Shown in pieces: positions 47,457-58,706 of a stretch of DNA of 64,000 bases (position 1 is its first letter; each line of letters opens with the position of its first letter). Under the pieces are notes generated by a model. The model was given only the letters and a program-made list of their open reading frames with translations, was not told the DNA's origin and ran no database searches. The position numbers and the translations under genes are program-made. The DNA is from Oscillospiraceae bacterium (GTDB lineage: Bacteria; Bacillota; Clostridia; Oscillospirales; Ruminococcaceae): assembly GCA_015066115.1 (NCBI GenBank), contig SVOZ01000004.1, positions 62,001-126,000 of the forward strand, read 5' to 3'.

Positions 47457-47749
47457 AATCAGCCCGCGACATCATTTTAAAGCCTATCATTACTGAGGAA
47501 AGCGTTTCGGGTCTTGCTTTAAAGAAATACACCTTTGCTGTTGCAGTAGACGCAACTAAAGTTGACATCAAAAAAGCCTGCGAGAAGATCTTCCCCGGCG
47601 TTGTTGTTAAAAAGGTCTGCGTTATGAACTGCAAGGGCAAGCTTAAGAGAATGGGCAGAAACGAAGGCTATCGTCCTGATTGGAAAAAAGCTATCGTAAC
47701 TGTTACTGAAGGCTCCAAGACCATCGAGTTCTTCGATAACCTTGCTTAA
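47453..47749 (+). CDS. rplW: 50S ribosomal protein L23
   Basis: 98 residues (RDIILKPIITEES ... FFDNLA). It is the docking site for SRP and trigger factor at the tunnel exit. ATGA overlap with rplD. Confidence 0.96.
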   Translation: MKSARDIILKPIITEESVSGLALKKYTFAVAVDATKVDIKKACEKIFPGVVVKKVCVMNCKGKLKRMGRNEGYRPDWKKAIVTVTEGSKTIEFFDNLA

Positions 47750-47825
47750 TTTCCAATCATTAAAGAAAACGGCGAATATGGGGTGAATGCCAGACCCCGA
47801 AAAGCCTAACAGGAGAGTGAAACAA

Positions 47826-48659
47826 ATGGCAGTAAAGAGCTATAAGCCTACTACTCCCGCCAGACGTCAGATGACAGTCAGCGATTTCAGCCAGCTTACT
47901 AAGAAGGCTCCTGAAAAGTCGCTGCTTGCTAAGAATAACAAGACTAACGGAAGAAACAGCTACGGCAGAATCACCGTTAGACATCGCGGCGGAGCAAATA
48001 AGAGAAAATACAGAATTATCGATTTCAAGAGAGATAAGGCCGGCATCCCCGCAACCGTTATCGCTATTGAATACGATCCTAACAGAAGCGCACACATCGC
48101 ACTTGTTGAGTACGCTGACAAAGAGAGAAGATACATCTTGGCTCCCGTTGGCCTTAGCGTCGGAGACACCGTTGTTTCCGGAGCAGGCGCCGACATCAAG
48201 CCCGGTAATGCACTTCCCTTAAGCAATATCCCCGTTGGTACCTTCATTCACAACATCGAGCTTTACCCCGGTAAGGGCGCACAGCTCGCAAGAAGTGCAG
48301 GAATCATGGCTCAGCTTATGGCAAAAGAGGGTGCTTATGCACTTATCCGTCTGCCCTCAGGCGAGCTTAGAAATGTTCCTGTTGAAGGAATGGCAACTGT
48401 TGGACAGGTTGGCAACATCGAGCACGAAAACGTAAGCATCGGTAAGGCCGGTAGAAAACGTCACATGGGTTGGCGTCCCACCGTCAGAGGTTCTGTTATG
48501 AACCCCTGTGACCACCCCCACGGTGGTGGTGAGGGCAAGTCCCCCATTGGTAGACCTGGACCGGTTACTCCTTGGGGCAAGCCCGCTCTCGGTTACAAGA
48601 CCAGAGCTAAGCACAAGAGTTCCGACAAGCTCATCGTTAAGCGCCGCAACGGCAAGTAA
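47826..48659 (+). CDS. rplB: 50S ribosomal protein L2
   Basis: 277 residues with the C-terminal [19 protein letters not shown] and [18 protein letters not shown] block near the peptidyl-transferase site. The ATG at 47826 starts [14 protein letters not shown] after AGGAGAG. Confidence 0.97.
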   Translation: MAVKSYKPTTPARRQMTVSDFSQLTKKAPEKSLLAKNNKTNGRNSYGRITVRHRGGANKRKYRIIDFKRDKAGIPATVIAIEYDPNRSAHIALVEYADKERRYILAPVGLSVGDTVVSGAGADIKPGNALPLSNIPVGTFIHNIELYPGKGAQLARSAGIMAQLMAKEGAYALIRLPSGELRNVPVEGMATVGQVGNIEHENVSIGKAGRKRHMGWRPTVRGSVMNPCDHPHGGGEGKSPIGRPGPVTPWGKPALGYKTRAKHKSSDKLIVKRRNGK

Positions 48660-48680
48660 TGCTGAAAGGAGGCATTTAAA

Positions 48681-48962
48681 TTGAGTAGGAGTATTAAAAA
48701 AGGCCCTTACGTACAAGAGGCACTTTATAAAAGAATCGTTGCTATGAACGAAGCCGGCGAGAAGCGCGTTCTCAAAACCTGGGACAGAGCTTCCACAATA
48801 TTCCCTGAATTCGTTGGACACACTATCGCTGTTCACGACGGACGTAAACACGTTCCCGTATATGTCACGGAGGATATGGTCGGCCACAAGCTTGGAGAGT
48901 TTGCTCCCACCAGAACCTTTAAAGGTCACTCCGGAAGCAAAACTTCTAATACAGGTAAATAA
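48681..48962 (+). CDS. rpsS: 30S ribosomal protein S19
   Basis: 93 residues starting [15 protein letters not shown]. The start codon is TTG, with AAAGGAGG 9 nt upstream. Confidence 0.96.
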   Translation: MSRSIKKGPYVQEALYKRIVAMNEAGEKRVLKTWDRASTIFPEFVGHTIAVHDGRKHVPVYVTEDMVGHKLGEFAPTRTFKGHSGSKTSNTGK

Positions 48963-48987
48963 TAGGGACTAAAGGAGGAAATACAAA

Positions 48988-49323
48988 ATGGAAGCAAGAG
49001 CTTACCTTAGATACGCTCGCATTTCGCCGAGAAAGGTACAAATCGTTCTTGATTTGATCAGAAATCAGCCTGCTGACAAAGCAATGGCAATTCTGAAGTA
49101 CACCCCCAAGGCAGCATCTGAACTGCTTGAAAAGCTCCTTAAGTCCGCGATCGCTAATGCAGAGAATAATCACAACATGGACAAAACAAAGCTCTACGTT
49201 GCAGAGTGCTTTGTTTGCCCCGGACCGATTATGAAACGCATCAGACCCCGCGCACAGGGAAGAGCATTCAGAGTTCTTAAAAGATCATCACACATCACAC
49301 TCGTTCTGAAGGAAAAGGAATAA
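48988..49323 (+). CDS. rplV: 50S ribosomal protein L22
   Basis: 111 residues ([18 protein letters not shown]; tunnel loop near [16 protein letters not shown], a site of macrolide resistance changes). Preceded by AAAGGAGG. Confidence 0.97.
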   Translation: MEARAYLRYARISPRKVQIVLDLIRNQPADKAMAILKYTPKAASELLEKLLKSAIANAENNHNMDKTKLYVAECFVCPGPIMKRIRPRAQGRAFRVLKRSSHITLVLKEKE

Positions 49324-49334
49324 GGAGGCAAACT

Positions 49335-50000
49335 ATGGGACAGAAAGTTAATCCCCACGGACTCAGAGTCGGCGTCATCAAAGACTGGGATTCCCGTTGG
49401 TATGCGCCTGACGCATCCTTCGGCGACACTCTCGTTGAGGACTACAACCTGAGAAAGTATCTTAAAAAGAGATGCTACGATGCAGGTGTTCCCCGCATCG
49501 AAATCGAGAGAGTTGATTCTCTCGTAAGAGTTAACATTTACTGCGCAAAGCCCGGTATCATCATCGGTAAGGGCGGCGCTGAGATCGAGAAGCTTCGTGT
49601 AGACTTAGCTAAAATGCTCGGCAAAAATGTTGACATCAAGGTTACAGAAGTTAAGAATATGGATATCAATGCACAGCTCGTTGCTGAAAGCATTGCTGCA
49701 CAGCTTGAAAAGAGAGCTTCCTTCCGTAGAGCTATGAAAATGGCTATCGGAAGAGCACTTAAGCTCGGCGTTAAGGGAATCAAGGTTGCCGTTTCCGGCA
49801 GACTTGGCGGTGCTGAAATTGCTCGTACCGAGCAGTATCACGAGGGTACCATCCCCCTTCAGACCATCCGTGCTGACATTGATTACGGTTTTGCCGAAGC
49901 AGCCACCACTTACGGCCGCCTCGGAGTTAAGGTATGGGTTTATACCGGAGAGGTTCTTGCAGCTGCAAAGAACACTCGAAAGGAAGGAGGTAGCAAGTAA
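49335..50000 (+). CDS. rpsC: 30S ribosomal protein S3
   Basis: 221 residues: KH domain ([16 protein letters not shown]) and the C-terminal S3 domain ([18 protein letters not shown]). mRNA-entry protein. It overlaps rplP by 1 nt. Confidence 0.97.
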   Translation: MGQKVNPHGLRVGVIKDWDSRWYAPDASFGDTLVEDYNLRKYLKKRCYDAGVPRIEIERVDSLVRVNIYCAKPGIIIGKGGAEIEKLRVDLAKMLGKNVDIKVTEVKNMDINAQLVAESIAAQLEKRASFRRAMKMAIGRALKLGVKGIKVAVSGRLGGAEIARTEQYHEGTIPLQTIRADIDYGFAEAATTYGRLGVKVWVYTGEVLAAAKNTRKEGGSK

Positions 50001-50422
50001 TGCTTCTGCCTAAGAGAGTTAAATACAGAAGAGTCCACAGAGGACGCATGAAGGGTACTGCTACCCGCGGAAACAAGGTAACTTACGGCGATTTTGGTAT
50101 TCAGGCACTCGAGCCCGCTTGGATCACATCCAACCAGATCGAAGCTGCCCGTATTGCTATGACCCGTTATATCAAGAGAGGCGGTCAGGTTTGGATCAAG
50201 ATCTTCCCCGACAAGCCTATCACAGAGAAGCCTGCTGAGACCCGAATGGGTTCCGGTAAAGGTAGCCCTGAGTACTGGGTTGCAGTTGTTAAGCCCGGCA
50301 GAGTTATGTTCGAGATCGGCGGCGTTAATGAGGAAGTTGCAAGAGAAGCTCTTCGTCTTGCTATGCACAAGCTGCCTATCAAATGTAAATTCGTTAAAAA
50401 GGAAATGGAGGTTGAGGAGTAA
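50000..50422 (+). CDS. rplP: 50S ribosomal protein L16
   Basis: 140 residues ([38 protein letters not shown]). It sits near the A-site tRNA elbow. It is coupled by a 1-nt overlap at both ends. Confidence 0.97.
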   Translation: MLLPKRVKYRRVHRGRMKGTATRGNKVTYGDFGIQALEPAWITSNQIEAARIAMTRYIKRGGQVWIKIFPDKPITEKPAETRMGSGKGSPEYWVAVVKPGRVMFEIGGVNEEVAREALRLAMHKLPIKCKFVKKEMEVEE

Positions 50423-50625
50423 TGAAAACTGCAGAACTTCGTGATAAGAATGAGCAGGAGTTAGTTAAGGTTTTGGAAGAACTCAAGGCAGAACTCTTCA
50501 ATCTGCGCTTCCAGCACGCCATCAATCAGCTGGATAATCCCATGAGAATTAACCTTGTTAAGAAGGACATTGCAAGAGTTATGACCATCATGAGAGAAAA
50601 ACAGCTTCAGAGCGACGCTCAGTAA
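50422..50625 (+). CDS. rpmC: 50S ribosomal protein L29
   Basis: 67 residues, helical hairpin ([21 protein letters not shown]). Starts on the rplP stop. Confidence 0.95.
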   Translation: MKTAELRDKNEQELVKVLEELKAELFNLRFQHAINQLDNPMRINLVKKDIARVMTIMREKQLQSDAQ

Positions 50626-50645
50626 TTAGAAGGGAGGATTAAACC

Positions 50646-50903
50646 ATGGCTGAAAGAACTTTAAGAAAAACCAGAGTGGGTAAGGTTGTCAGCGACAAGA
50701 TGGACAAAACCGTTGTTGTTGCTATCGAAGACAACGTAAGACACCCCCTTTACAAGAAGATAGTTAAGCGCACTGTTAAATTCAAGGCTCACGACGAGAA
50801 TAACGCTTGCGGCATTGGAGATAAGGTGCAGATCATGGAAACAAGACCTCTCTCTAAAGATAAGAGATGGAGAGTCGTCGAGATCATCGAAAAAGCCAGA
50901 TAA
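50646..50903 (+). CDS. rpsQ: 30S ribosomal protein S17
   Basis: 85 residues, OB fold ([39 protein letters not shown]). Last gene before a 110-nt gap that has a small TATAAG / CTTATA hairpin near 50978 but no gene. Confidence 0.96.
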   Translation: MAERTLRKTRVGKVVSDKMDKTVVVAIEDNVRHPLYKKIVKRTVKFKAHDENNACGIGDKVQIMETRPLSKDKRWRVVEIIEKAR

Positions 50904-51013
50904 AATATTTTTAATTACAGGCCGTAAGGCAGCCTTTGAGGTGTAAGGGAAACGAGGCGTCGTAACCCCCAAGCTTTATAAGAGGGCCTTATAGGACAAA
51001 AGGAGGAAGCATC

Positions 51014-51382
51014 ATGATTCAGATGCAAACCTACCTCAAAGTAGCCGACAATACCGGTGCAAAAGAGCTTATGTGCATCCGTGTACTTGGCGGTTCACGC
51101 AGGAGGTACGCAAACATTGGCGATGTCATCGTGGCATCTGTCAAAAAGGCAGCTCCCGGCGGAGTTGTTAAGAAGGGCGACGTTGTTAGAGCAGTTATTG
51201 TACGCTCTGCAAAAGGCGTCCGCAGAGATGACGGCACCTACATCAGATTTGATGAAAATGCTGCTGTTATCATCAGAGAAGATAAAAACCCCAGAGGAAC
51301 CCGTATCTTTGGACCAGTAGCAAGAGAGCTTCGTGATCACGATTATCTCAAGATTCTCTCGCTTGCTCCCGAAGTACTTTAA
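51014..51382 (+). CDS. rplN: 50S ribosomal protein L14
   Basis: 122 residues ([19 protein letters not shown], signature [17 protein letters not shown]). First gene of the spc section; AGGAGG upstream. Confidence 0.97.
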   Translation: MIQMQTYLKVADNTGAKELMCIRVLGGSRRRYANIGDVIVASVKKAAPGGVVKKGDVVRAVIVRSAKGVRRDDGTYIRFDENAAVIIREDKNPRGTRIFGPVARELRDHDYLKILSLAPEVL

Positions 51383-51397
51383 TGGAGGTGTCGGCAA

Positions 51398-51715
51398 ATG
51401 AATAAAATTCACGTTAAAACAGGCGATACCGTCTATATCACCTCGGGTGATGACAAGGGCAAAACCGGTAAGGTTCTTGAAGTTAGCCCCAAGGAGAGCA
51501 AGGTTATCGTTGAGGGTCTCAATATGGTAACCAAGCACGTTAAACCCAGAAGAATGGGTGAGCAGGGCGGAATCGTTAAGGCTGAAGCCCCCATGTATGC
51601 AAGCAAGGTTATGCTTGTTTGCCCCAAATGCAAAAAAGCTACAAGAGTCGCTCACGCAAAGGATAAGGACGGCAAAACTGTTCGTCTTTGCAAACACTGC
51701 GGCGCAACATTTTAA
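51398..51715 (+). CDS. rplX: 50S ribosomal protein L24
   Basis: 105 residues, KOW motif (ITSGDDKGKTGKVLEV). The C-terminal two Cys pairs (CPKC and CKHC) form a zinc-finger-like end seen in many Firmicute L24 proteins. Confidence 0.96.
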   Translation: MNKIHVKTGDTVYITSGDDKGKTGKVLEVSPKESKVIVEGLNMVTKHVKPRRMGEQGGIVKAEAPMYASKVMLVCPKCKKATRVAHAKDKDGKTVRLCKHCGATF

Positions 51716-51731
51716 GTGAGGAGGAATTATC

Positions 51732-52271
51732 ATGGCAAGATTACAGCAAGCATATCTTAAAGATATCGCACCCGAGCTTATGAAAAAGTTCGGTTACAAG
51801 AGCGTCATGCAGATTCCCAAGCTTGAAAAGGTCGTTGTTAGTGTAAGCAGCGGCGAAGCAAAGGATAACTCCAAAATCATGGACGCTATCGTCGGAGATC
51901 TGACCAAGATTACAGGCCAGAAGCCTGTTTTATGCAGAGCCAGAAAATCCGTCGCAAACTTTAAGCTCAGAGAAGGCATGGTTATCGGCGCAAAGGTTAC
52001 ACTTCGCGGCGAGAGAATGTATGAGTTTGTTGACAGACTCTTCTCACTTGCTCTTCCCCGAGTAAGAGACTTCAGAGGCATTAATCCTAATTCCTTTGAT
52101 GGTCGCGGAAACTATTCAATGGGCATTAAAGAGCAGCTTATCTTCCCCGAGATCGAGTACGATAAGATCGACAAGATCAGAGGTATGGATATCTGCTTTA
52201 TCACAACAGCCAAGACAGACGAAGAGTCGCGTGAGCTTCTTTCGCTCATGGGCGCACCGTTTGCAAAGTAA
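51732..52271 (+). CDS. rplE: 50S ribosomal protein L5
   Basis: 179 residues ([37 protein letters not shown]). Central protuberance protein contacting 5S rRNA. Confidence 0.97.
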   Translation: MARLQQAYLKDIAPELMKKFGYKSVMQIPKLEKVVVSVSSGEAKDNSKIMDAIVGDLTKITGQKPVLCRARKSVANFKLREGMVIGAKVTLRGERMYEFVDRLFSLALPRVRDFRGINPNSFDGRGNYSMGIKEQLIFPEIEYDKIDKIRGMDICFITTAKTDEESRELLSLMGAPFAK

Positions 52272-52284
52272 GGAGGGATTTTAA

Positions 52285-52470
52285 GTGGCCAAAACATCAA
52301 TGAAAGTTAAACAGCAGAGGACACCGAAATTCTCCGTAAGAGCTTATAATCGGTGCAAAATCTGCGGAAGACCCCACGGTTATCTTCGCAAATTTGGAAT
52401 TTGCAGAATTTGTTTTAGAGAACTTGCCTACAAGGGAGAAATCCCCGGAGTCAAGAAAGCCAGCTGGTAA
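52285..52470 (+). CDS. rpsZ: 30S ribosomal protein S14 type Z
   Basis: 61 residues with [20 protein letters not shown], the zinc-binding form. Starts at GTG with AAGGAGGG upstream. Downstream of rplE, as usual in Firmicutes. Confidence 0.95.
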   Translation: MAKTSMKVKQQRTPKFSVRAYNRCKICGRPHGYLRKFGICRICFRELAYKGEIPGVKKASW

Positions 52471-52494
52471 GCACAAGCAAAGGAGGTTGACGCT

Positions 52495-52893
52495 ATGCAA
52501 ATCACAGATACAGTAGCTGATATGCTGACCCGTATTCGCAATGCGAACACTGCAAAGCATGATACAGTAGAAATACCTGCGTCTAACATGAAAAAGTCGA
52601 TAGCTCAGATATTGCTTGATGAAGGCTATATCAAAGATTTCGAGGTAATCGACGATGGTAAGCAGGGAACTATTAAAATTACATTAAAGTATGGTCCTAA
52701 CAAGACCCAGATCATCACCGGTCTTCGCAAGGTGTCTAAACCCGGCCTGAGAATTTACTCCGGCTGCGAGGATATGCCCAAGGTTATGAAAGGCCTTGGA
52801 ATTGCCATTGTTTCTACAAACAAGGGCGTTATGACCGACAAACAGGCTCGTAAAGAGAATGTCGGCGGCGAAGTTCTGGCATTTGTATGGTAA
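52495..52893 (+). CDS. rpsH: 30S ribosomal protein S8
   Basis: 132 residues ([20 protein letters not shown] ... [31 protein letters not shown]). In E. coli S8 represses the spc operon. Confidence 0.97.
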   Translation: MQITDTVADMLTRIRNANTAKHDTVEIPASNMKKSIAQILLDEGYIKDFEVIDDGKQGTIKITLKYGPNKTQIITGLRKVSKPGLRIYSGCEDMPKVMKGLGIAIVSTNKGVMTDKQARKENVGGEVLAFVW

Positions 52894-52907
52894 GGGGGTA
52901 AGAGAAT

Positions 52908-53456
52908 ATGTCAAGAATTGGTAGAATGCCTGTTGCAATTCCTGCAGGCGTCGAAGTAAAGCTCGACGGAAAAACCCTTACCGTAAAAGGCCCCAAGGGC
53001 ACTCTTACACAGGAACTTCACCAGGATATGATCGTTGAGGTCGGTGCAGCTGAAATCACTGTAACCCGTCCCAGCGAGGTTAAAGAACACAAAGCGCTTC
53101 ACGGCCTTACCAGAAGCCTTATCGCCAATATGGTAACAGGAGTCACCACCGGTTTCTCCAAAACCTTAGAGGTAAACGGCGTAGGTTACCGTGTAGCAAA
53201 GCAGGGTAAGGACCTCGTTATGAACTTAGGTTATTCACACCAGGTCATTATGAGCGAGATCGAGGGCATCACAATCGATGTTCCTAACCCCAACCAGATA
53301 ATCATCAGCGGCCCCGACAAACAGAAGGTTGGTCAGTTTGCTGCTGAGGTTCGTGAGAAGAGAATGCCTGAGCCTTATAAGGGCAAGGGTATCAAGTATG
53401 CCGATGAGGTTATCCGTCGTAAAGAGGGAAAAGCCGGTAAAGGCGCCAAGAAATAA
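52908..53456 (+). CDS. rplF: 50S ribosomal protein L6
   Basis: 182 residues, two repeated domains ([14 protein letters not shown] at the start; [22 protein letters not shown] at the end). Binds near the sarcin-ricin loop. Confidence 0.97.
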   Translation: MSRIGRMPVAIPAGVEVKLDGKTLTVKGPKGTLTQELHQDMIVEVGAAEITVTRPSEVKEHKALHGLTRSLIANMVTGVTTGFSKTLEVNGVGYRVAKQGKDLVMNLGYSHQVIMSEIEGITIDVPNPNQIIISGPDKQKVGQFAAEVREKRMPEPYKGKGIKYADEVIRRKEGKAGKGAKK

Positions 53457-53474
53457 TTAAAGGAGTGTTAAGCT

Positions 53475-53834
53475 ATGATTACAAAGCCTGATAGCAATAA
53501 AGCAAGGCTTAAGAGACACGCACGTGTCCGTTCCAAGATAAGCGGCACACCTGAGTGTCCCCGTCTTGATGTTTTTCGCTCCGCCAAGCACATTTATGTG
53601 CAGATCATTGATGATGTGAACGGAGTAACTCTTGCTTCCGCATCCACAGTTGAAAAGGATTTCGGCGCATACGGCGGAAACAAAGAGGCTGCAAAAAAGG
53701 TTGGCGAAACCATCGCCAAGCGTGCTCTTGAAAAAGGCATTGAAAACGTTGTTTTTGACAGAGGCGGATATGTATATCACGGTCGTGTTAAAGAGCTGGC
53801 CGAAGGTGCCCGTGAGGGCGGCCTCAAATTCTAA
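53475..53834 (+). CDS. rplR: 50S ribosomal protein L18
   Basis: 119 residues ([28 protein letters not shown]). 5S rRNA-binding protein. Confidence 0.97.
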   Translation: MITKPDSNKARLKRHARVRSKISGTPECPRLDVFRSAKHIYVQIIDDVNGVTLASASTVEKDFGAYGGNKEAAKKVGETIAKRALEKGIENVVFDRGGYVYHGRVKELAEGAREGGLKF

Positions 53835-53849
53835 GAGGAGGTTTTACTT

Positions 53850-54353
53850 GTGAGCTTAATTGATGCATCGACAATGGAATTACAAGAAAAAGTAGTTGCC
53901 ATTAACCGCGTATCAAAAACTGTCAAGGGCGGTAGAATTTCAAAATTTGCTGCTCTGGTAGTCGTAGGCGACGGACAAGGAACCGTAGGCTTCGGCTTAG
54001 GCAAGGCAGGCGAAGTACCCGACGCAATCCGCAAGGGTATTGAGGACGCGAAGAAAAATCTTATAAAAGTGTCTCTTAAAGGCACATCAATTCCCCATGA
54101 AGTTATCGGAGCATACGGCGCAGGCAGAGTTCTTATGAAGCCCGCTGCCCCCGGTACCGGTGTTATCGCCGGCGGACCTGTTCGTGCAGTTGTTGAAATT
54201 GCAGGAATCAGAGATATCCGTACCAAATCGCTCCGCAGCAACAATCCGTGTAATGTGGTCAGAGCAACCATCCAGGGCTTAGCTTCTTTAAGAGATGCCC
54301 AGCAGGTTGCTGAGATTCGCGGAAAAAGCGTTAAAGAAGTTATGGTAGGTTAA
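53850..54353 (+). CDS. rpsE: 30S ribosomal protein S5
   Basis: 167 residues (double-stranded-RNA-binding-like domain with [27 protein letters not shown]). Starts at GTG with AGGAGG upstream. Accuracy centre. Confidence 0.96.
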   Translation: MSLIDASTMELQEKVVAINRVSKTVKGGRISKFAALVVVGDGQGTVGFGLGKAGEVPDAIRKGIEDAKKNLIKVSLKGTSIPHEVIGAYGAGRVLMKPAAPGTGVIAGGPVRAVVEIAGIRDIRTKSLRSNNPCNVVRATIQGLASLRDAQQVAEIRGKSVKEVMVG

Positions 54354-54366
54354 GGAGGGCTAAACA

Positions 54367-54546
54367 ATGGATAAGGTTAAAATTACTCTTAAAAAGAGCC
54401 TCATCGGATGCAAACAGGATCAGATTGCAACCGCTTATGCCCTCGGTCTTAAAAAGATCGGCGACGAAACGGTCCAGCCCGACAACCAGCCTACAAACGG
54501 CAAGATCAGAAAAATTTCCCACCTCGTAGAGGTAGTAAAAGCGTAG
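54367..54546 (+). CDS. rpmD: 50S ribosomal protein L30
   Basis: 59 residues beginning [16 protein letters not shown] and ending HLVEVVKA. Spacing 13 nt after rpsE; AAGGAGGG upstream. The length and position are as expected for L30 in Firmicutes. Confidence 0.93.
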   Translation: MDKVKITLKKSLIGCKQDQIATAYALGLKKIGDETVQPDNQPTNGKIRKISHLVEVVKA

Positions 54547-54567
54547 TGCTAAGGAGGTGCGACCGAA

Positions 54568-55008
54568 ATGAAACTGTTTGAATTATCACCGGCAGAAGGC
54601 TCCCGCAAAGACGCTTACCGCAAGGGAAGAGGCGCGGGCTCCGGAAACGGAAAAACCGCCGGTAAAGGACACAAAGGCCAGAAAGCCAGAAGCGGCGGCG
54701 GAGTACGCCCCGGATTTGAAGGCGGCCAGATGCCTCTTGCAAGACGTGTTCCCAAGAGAGGTTTCAATAACATTTTTGCCACCAAGTATGTCGGTATCAA
54801 TGTAGACGCACTCAACCGTTTTGAAGACGGAAGCGTTGTTGACGAGGCTGCTATTGTAAAAGCAGGACTTGTTAAAAAGACACTTGACGGTATCAAGATT
54901 CTCGGCAGAGGAGAACTTACTAAGAACCTTACTGTTAAGGTTACTGCTTTCTCCGCAACCGCTAAAGAGAAGATTGAAAAGGCCGGAGGAAAGGCCGAGG
55001 AGGTGTAA
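54568..55008 (+). CDS. rplO: 50S ribosomal protein L15
   Basis: 146 residues with the Gly/Lys-rich [19 protein letters not shown] stretch. Three nt before secY. Confidence 0.97.
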   Translation: MKLFELSPAEGSRKDAYRKGRGAGSGNGKTAGKGHKGQKARSGGGVRPGFEGGQMPLARRVPKRGFNNIFATKYVGINVDALNRFEDGSVVDEAAIVKAGLVKKTLDGIKILGRGELTKNLTVKVTAFSATAKEKIEKAGGKAEEV

Positions 55009-55011
55009 AGT

Positions 55012-56304
55012 ATGCTTCAGATACTTAGAAACGCATGGAAAATCATCGATCTGAGGAAGAAACTGCTTTACACACTGTTAATAGTTGTTATATTCAGACT
55101 TGGTTCGGCAATCCCCGTTCCTTTTCTGGACATGACCGCCCTTAGTGACCTCGCTAAAACACTTAGCGGAGGCGGAAACCTGTTTGGCTATATGAATATG
55201 CTTACAGGTGACTCATTCTCTAAGGCAACACTTTTTGCTCTTTCCATCTCCCCTTATATTAATGCTTCCATTATTGTTCAGCTTTTAACTGTTGTTTTCA
55301 AAAAGCTTCAGAGCTGGGCAAAGGAAGAGGGAGAAGAAGGAAAGCGCAAGATAAACAGACTCACCAGAATTGTAACCATTATACTTGCCCTTATGATGGC
55401 AACAGGTTATTATTTCACCTTAAAGTCAAGCAACATCGTTGCGGTAACTGACGGATTCTATGGCTGGTTTGCCGCCATCACCATCATCCTTTCGTTTGTT
55501 GCGGGCGCCAGCGTTATTATCTGGCTTGGCGAACTTATCAACAAAAAGGGTATCGGAAACGGCATCTCAATTCTGCTTTTTGCAGGTATCGTTGCGGGAC
55601 TTCCCAACGCAGCAACAAGCCTTTGGGATTACTTTATGGCAGACAACATCTGGTACAAGATCCTTGTTCCCGTAATAATTGTTCTTGCTATAGTAGTTAT
55701 CGGATTTATCGTTCTGATGTCCGAGGCCGAGAGAAGAATTCCCGTTCAGTATGCTAAACGCGTTGTAGGAAGAAAACAGTATGGCGGACAGAGCTCTTAC
55801 ATTCCCATCAAGGTAAACATGAGCGGCGTTATGCCTATCATCTTTGCAAGCTCGATCGTAAGTCTCCCCGGAATCATCATTTCCTTCTTCAAGCTTGAGG
55901 GCATATGGGCAAAGTTTGCTTCAGTATTTAATTACAATTCTGCACTTTATGCAGTTGTGTATTTTCTCCTTATCATCGTATTCAACTATTTCTATGTTTC
56001 TATTCAGTATAATCCCGTCGAGATCGCCAATAATCTCAAAAAGAATAATGGCGCCATCCCCGGTTACCGTACCGGTCAACCGACCTCGGATTATATTATG
56101 AAGGTTCTCGGAAAGATAATCCTTATCGGTGCTCTCTTCCTCGGACTTGTTGCGGTATTCCCCATCGCATTGCAGGGAATAACCAAAATGAACATCGCTC
56201 TCGGTGGTACAACCGTGCTCATCGTTGTAGGTGTTGCTTTAGAAACTGTTAAAACTTTGGAATCTCAGATGATGATGCGTCATTATAAAGGATTCCTTGA
56301 ATAA
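55012..56304 (+). CDS. secY: preprotein translocase subunit SecY
   Basis: 430 residues, ten membrane segments. The plug region FLDMTALSDL and cytosolic loops (EGEEGKRKINRLTR, RIPVQYAKRVVG, NNGAIPGYRTGQPTS) are typical. Channel for Sec-dependent export, working with SecE (34.6 kb). Confidence 0.97.
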   Translation: MLQILRNAWKIIDLRKKLLYTLLIVVIFRLGSAIPVPFLDMTALSDLAKTLSGGGNLFGYMNMLTGDSFSKATLFALSISPYINASIIVQLLTVVFKKLQSWAKEEGEEGKRKINRLTRIVTIILALMMATGYYFTLKSSNIVAVTDGFYGWFAAITIILSFVAGASVIIWLGELINKKGIGNGISILLFAGIVAGLPNAATSLWDYFMADNIWYKILVPVIIVLAIVVIGFIVLMSEAERRIPVQYAKRVVGRKQYGGQSSYIPIKVNMSGVMPIIFASSIVSLPGIIISFFKLEGIWAKFASVFNYNSALYAVVYFLLIIVFNYFYVSIQYNPVEIANNLKKNNGAIPGYRTGQPTSDYIMKVLGKIILIGALFLGLVAVFPIALQGITKMNIALGGTTVLIVVGVALETVKTLESQMMMRHYKGFLE

Positions 56305-56314
56305 GGTGAACCGG

Positions 56315-56947
56315 ATGAATTTAATTCTTCTTGGAGCTCCCGGTGCTGGAAAAGGAACTCAGGCGGAAGTAATTTGCGACCGTCTGTCCATTCCCGCAAT
56401 AAGCACGGGGAATATCATTCGCGAGGCTCTCAGAAATGAGACCGAGCTTGGCTTAAAGGCCAAAAAGTTTATCGACGAGGGCGCGCTTGTTCCCGATGAG
56501 GTCGTTATCGGCATCATTCAGGAGCGCTTAAAAGAGGACGACTGTAAAAACGGATTTATCCTTGACGGATTTCCCCGCACAGTTCCTCAGGCAGAAGCTC
56601 TCGATAAAATGGGTGTGAATATCGATAGGGTAATCGATATTGAGGTTGCCGATGAGAAAATATGCGCTCGTCTTTCGGGAAGGCGCGTATGTAAAAGCTG
56701 CTCGGCAAGCTACCACACCATGTATAAGCCGTCTAAAGACGGTGTAACCTGCGATAAATGCGGCGGTGAGCTGATTTGTCGCAAGGATGACCATCCCGAC
56801 ACCGTTCTGGAAAGACTTAAGGTCTACCACGAACAAACCGAACCGCTTATCAGTTTTTATAAAAGCAGAGGTAAGCTCGTAGTTGTCGAGGGTCAGGAAG
56901 AGGTTGAAGATACGACCCGCCTCACCTTAAAGGCAATAGAGGAGTAA
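56315..56947 (+). CDS. adk: adenylate kinase
   Basis: 210 residues. P-loop GAPGAGKGTQ, LDGFPRTVPQAE and a zinc-binding LID with C-x2-C (CKSC) and C-x2-C (CDKC), the Gram-positive type. Starts at ATG 56315 (MNLILLG) after AAGGTGA, 10 nt from the secY end. Confidence 0.95.
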   Translation: MNLILLGAPGAGKGTQAEVICDRLSIPAISTGNIIREALRNETELGLKAKKFIDEGALVPDEVVIGIIQERLKEDDCKNGFILDGFPRTVPQAEALDKMGVNIDRVIDIEVADEKICARLSGRRVCKSCSASYHTMYKPSKDGVTCDKCGGELICRKDDHPDTVLERLKVYHEQTEPLISFYKSRGKLVVVEGQEEVEDTTRLTLKAIEE

Positions 56948-56952
56948 GCCTT

Positions 56953-57699
56953 ATGATAGAACTGAAAACTGCAAGCCAGATCGAAAAAATGCGGGTGGCA
57001 GGACGCCTTACAAGAGGAGCCCTTGAGCTTGCAGGGAGCTTAATTGCCCCCGGAGTTACAACGGCCGAGATCGACAAGGCGGTCTATCAGTTTATAACAC
57101 AAAACGGCGGACAGCCGTCTTTCCTCGGATATGCCGGATATCCTGCGTCGGTTTGCCTCTCGGTAAACGACGAGGTTATCCATGGCATCCCCGGAAAACG
57201 CGTTCTCAAAGAGGGCGATATAGTCAGTGTCGATGTCGGCGCAGTGGTCGATGGCTGGCACGGCGATAACGCCGCAACCTTCCCTGTCGGAAAGGTAAGT
57301 GATGAGGCGCAGAAGCTGATGGATGTCACAAAGCAGTGTCTTGACACAGCAATTTCTCTTGTTAAGCCGGGAGTCAGGCTCGGAGATATAGGCTTTGCAA
57401 TACAGAGCCTTGCCGAGTCACATGGCTACGGTGTTGTCCGAGAATTTATCGGGCACGGAATCGGTAGTGAGATGCATCAGGGTCCCGATGTTCCAAACTA
57501 TGGAAAGCCGGGCCGCGGAATTCGCCTTGAAAAAGGCATGACCATTGCAATCGAACCGATGATAAACCTTAAAGGTCACGAAGTAAGAATACTTAGTGAC
57601 GGCTGGACTGTGGTAACTCGTAGCGGTAGTGTTTCTGCTCATTTTGAGAACACAATAGCGGTTACCGATGACGGTGCTGAAATTCTTACAAAGCTTTAA
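56953..57699 (+). CDS. map: methionine aminopeptidase type I
   Basis: 248 residues with metal ligands in SVDVGAVVDGWHGDNAAT, GHGIGSEMHQGPDVPNY and the final EPM and E near FENTIAV. It removes initiator Met. It starts 5 nt after adk; GGAG overlaps the adk stop. Confidence 0.96.
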   Translation: MIELKTASQIEKMRVAGRLTRGALELAGSLIAPGVTTAEIDKAVYQFITQNGGQPSFLGYAGYPASVCLSVNDEVIHGIPGKRVLKEGDIVSVDVGAVVDGWHGDNAATFPVGKVSDEAQKLMDVTKQCLDTAISLVKPGVRLGDIGFAIQSLAESHGYGVVREFIGHGIGSEMHQGPDVPNYGKPGRGIRLEKGMTIAIEPMINLKGHEVRILSDGWTVVTRSGSVSAHFENTIAVTDDGAEILTKL

Positions 57700-57874
57700 G
57701 CTTCTAAGAATGTTGTCTGCTCAAAGGCGGGCAGAAAAATGGCGTTTTAGATAGTTTTTAAATAAGGGTTGTTTCCTCTCTCAGTGGAAAGCGGCTGACC
57801 TTGAGTTTAAAAACTGCTAAAATATATTTAAAGAGGGTAAACCCCGACAAATAGCCTTTAGAGGAGGTTATCAT

Positions 57875-58093
57875 ATGTCAAAGGAAGATGTAATTGAAAT
57901 CGAAGGAACAGTGCTTGAGGCTCTGCCTAATGCAATGTTTCAGGTTGAGCTTCCCAACGGTCATAAGATCCTTGCTCATATCTCGGGCAAACTGCGTATG
58001 AACTACATCCGCATTCTCCCCGGTGACAAGGTTACCGTTGAGATGTCACCCTACGATCTTTCAAAGGGACGCATTACATGGCGCTCCAAATAA
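57875..58093 (+). CDS. infA: translation initiation factor IF-1
   Basis: 72 residues ([26 protein letters not shown] ... GRITWRSK). OB-fold factor covering the 30S A site. A 175-nt gap after map has a weak TTGAGT ... TATATT pair near 57802 and no gene; a KOW-domain gene found here in some Firmicutes is absent. Confidence 0.97.
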   Translation: MSKEDVIEIEGTVLEALPNAMFQVELPNGHKILAHISGKLRMNYIRILPGDKVTVEMSPYDLSKGRITWRSK

Positions 58094-58170
58094 GCCGTGT
58101 GTCCATCTCAAAGGCACAAAAAACCATGCAAGAAACGGTCAAATAAAGACCTATCAAGGAGGTATACATT

Positions 58171-58284
58171 ATGAAAGTTAGACCTTCGGTAAAGCCCATC
58201 TGTGAAAAGTGCAAGATTATCAAAAGAAAAGGTCGCATAATGGTTATTTGCGAGAATCCCAAGCATAAACAGAGACAAGGCTAA
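58171..58284 (+). CDS. rpmJ: 50S ribosomal protein L36
   Basis: 37 residues ([21 protein letters not shown] ...) with Zn ligands C11, C14, C27 and H32. AAGGAGG precedes the ATG. Confidence 0.96.
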   Translation: MKVRPSVKPICEKCKIIKRKGRIMVICENPKHKQRQG

Positions 58285-58316
58285 GAAGAAAACTTATAGT
58301 TGGAGGTGCAATTAGT

Positions 58317-58685
58317 ATGGCACGTATAGCCGGAGTTGACTTGCCTAAGGATAAGCGAGTCGAAATTGGTCTTACCTACATTTACGGTATCGGACGCAAG
58401 AGCGCTATGGACATCTTAGCAGAAGCTAAGGTTGATCCCGATACCAGAGTTAAAGATCTGACAGAGGACGAGGTTTCAAGACTTCGTGAATGCATTGATA
58501 AGGGTTACCACGTTGAAGGTGATCTTCGCAGAGAGGTTGCTCTTAACATTAAGAGACTCATCGAGATCGGATGCTACAGAGGCGTTCGTCATAGAAAGGG
58601 TCTCCCCGTCAGAGGACAGAAAACCAAAACTAACGCAAGAACACGCAAGGGTCCCAAGAGAACCATTGCTAACAAGAAGAAGTAA
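58317..58685 (+). CDS. rpsM: 30S ribosomal protein S13
   Basis: 122 residues ([23 protein letters not shown]; basic C-terminal tail). First of the alpha section; TGGAGG upstream. Confidence 0.97.
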   Translation: MARIAGVDLPKDKRVEIGLTYIYGIGRKSAMDILAEAKVDPDTRVKDLTEDEVSRLRECIDKGYHVEGDLRREVALNIKRLIEIGCYRGVRHRKGLPVRGQKTKTNARTRKGPKRTIANKKK

Positions 58686-58706
58686 TAAAAGGGAGGGATA
58701 TAAGCA

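Noticed and set aside
57700..57874. KOW-domain ribosomal gene expected between map and infA in some Firmicutes
   Set aside because: No frame encodes such a domain; the gap has only a weak promoter-like pair.
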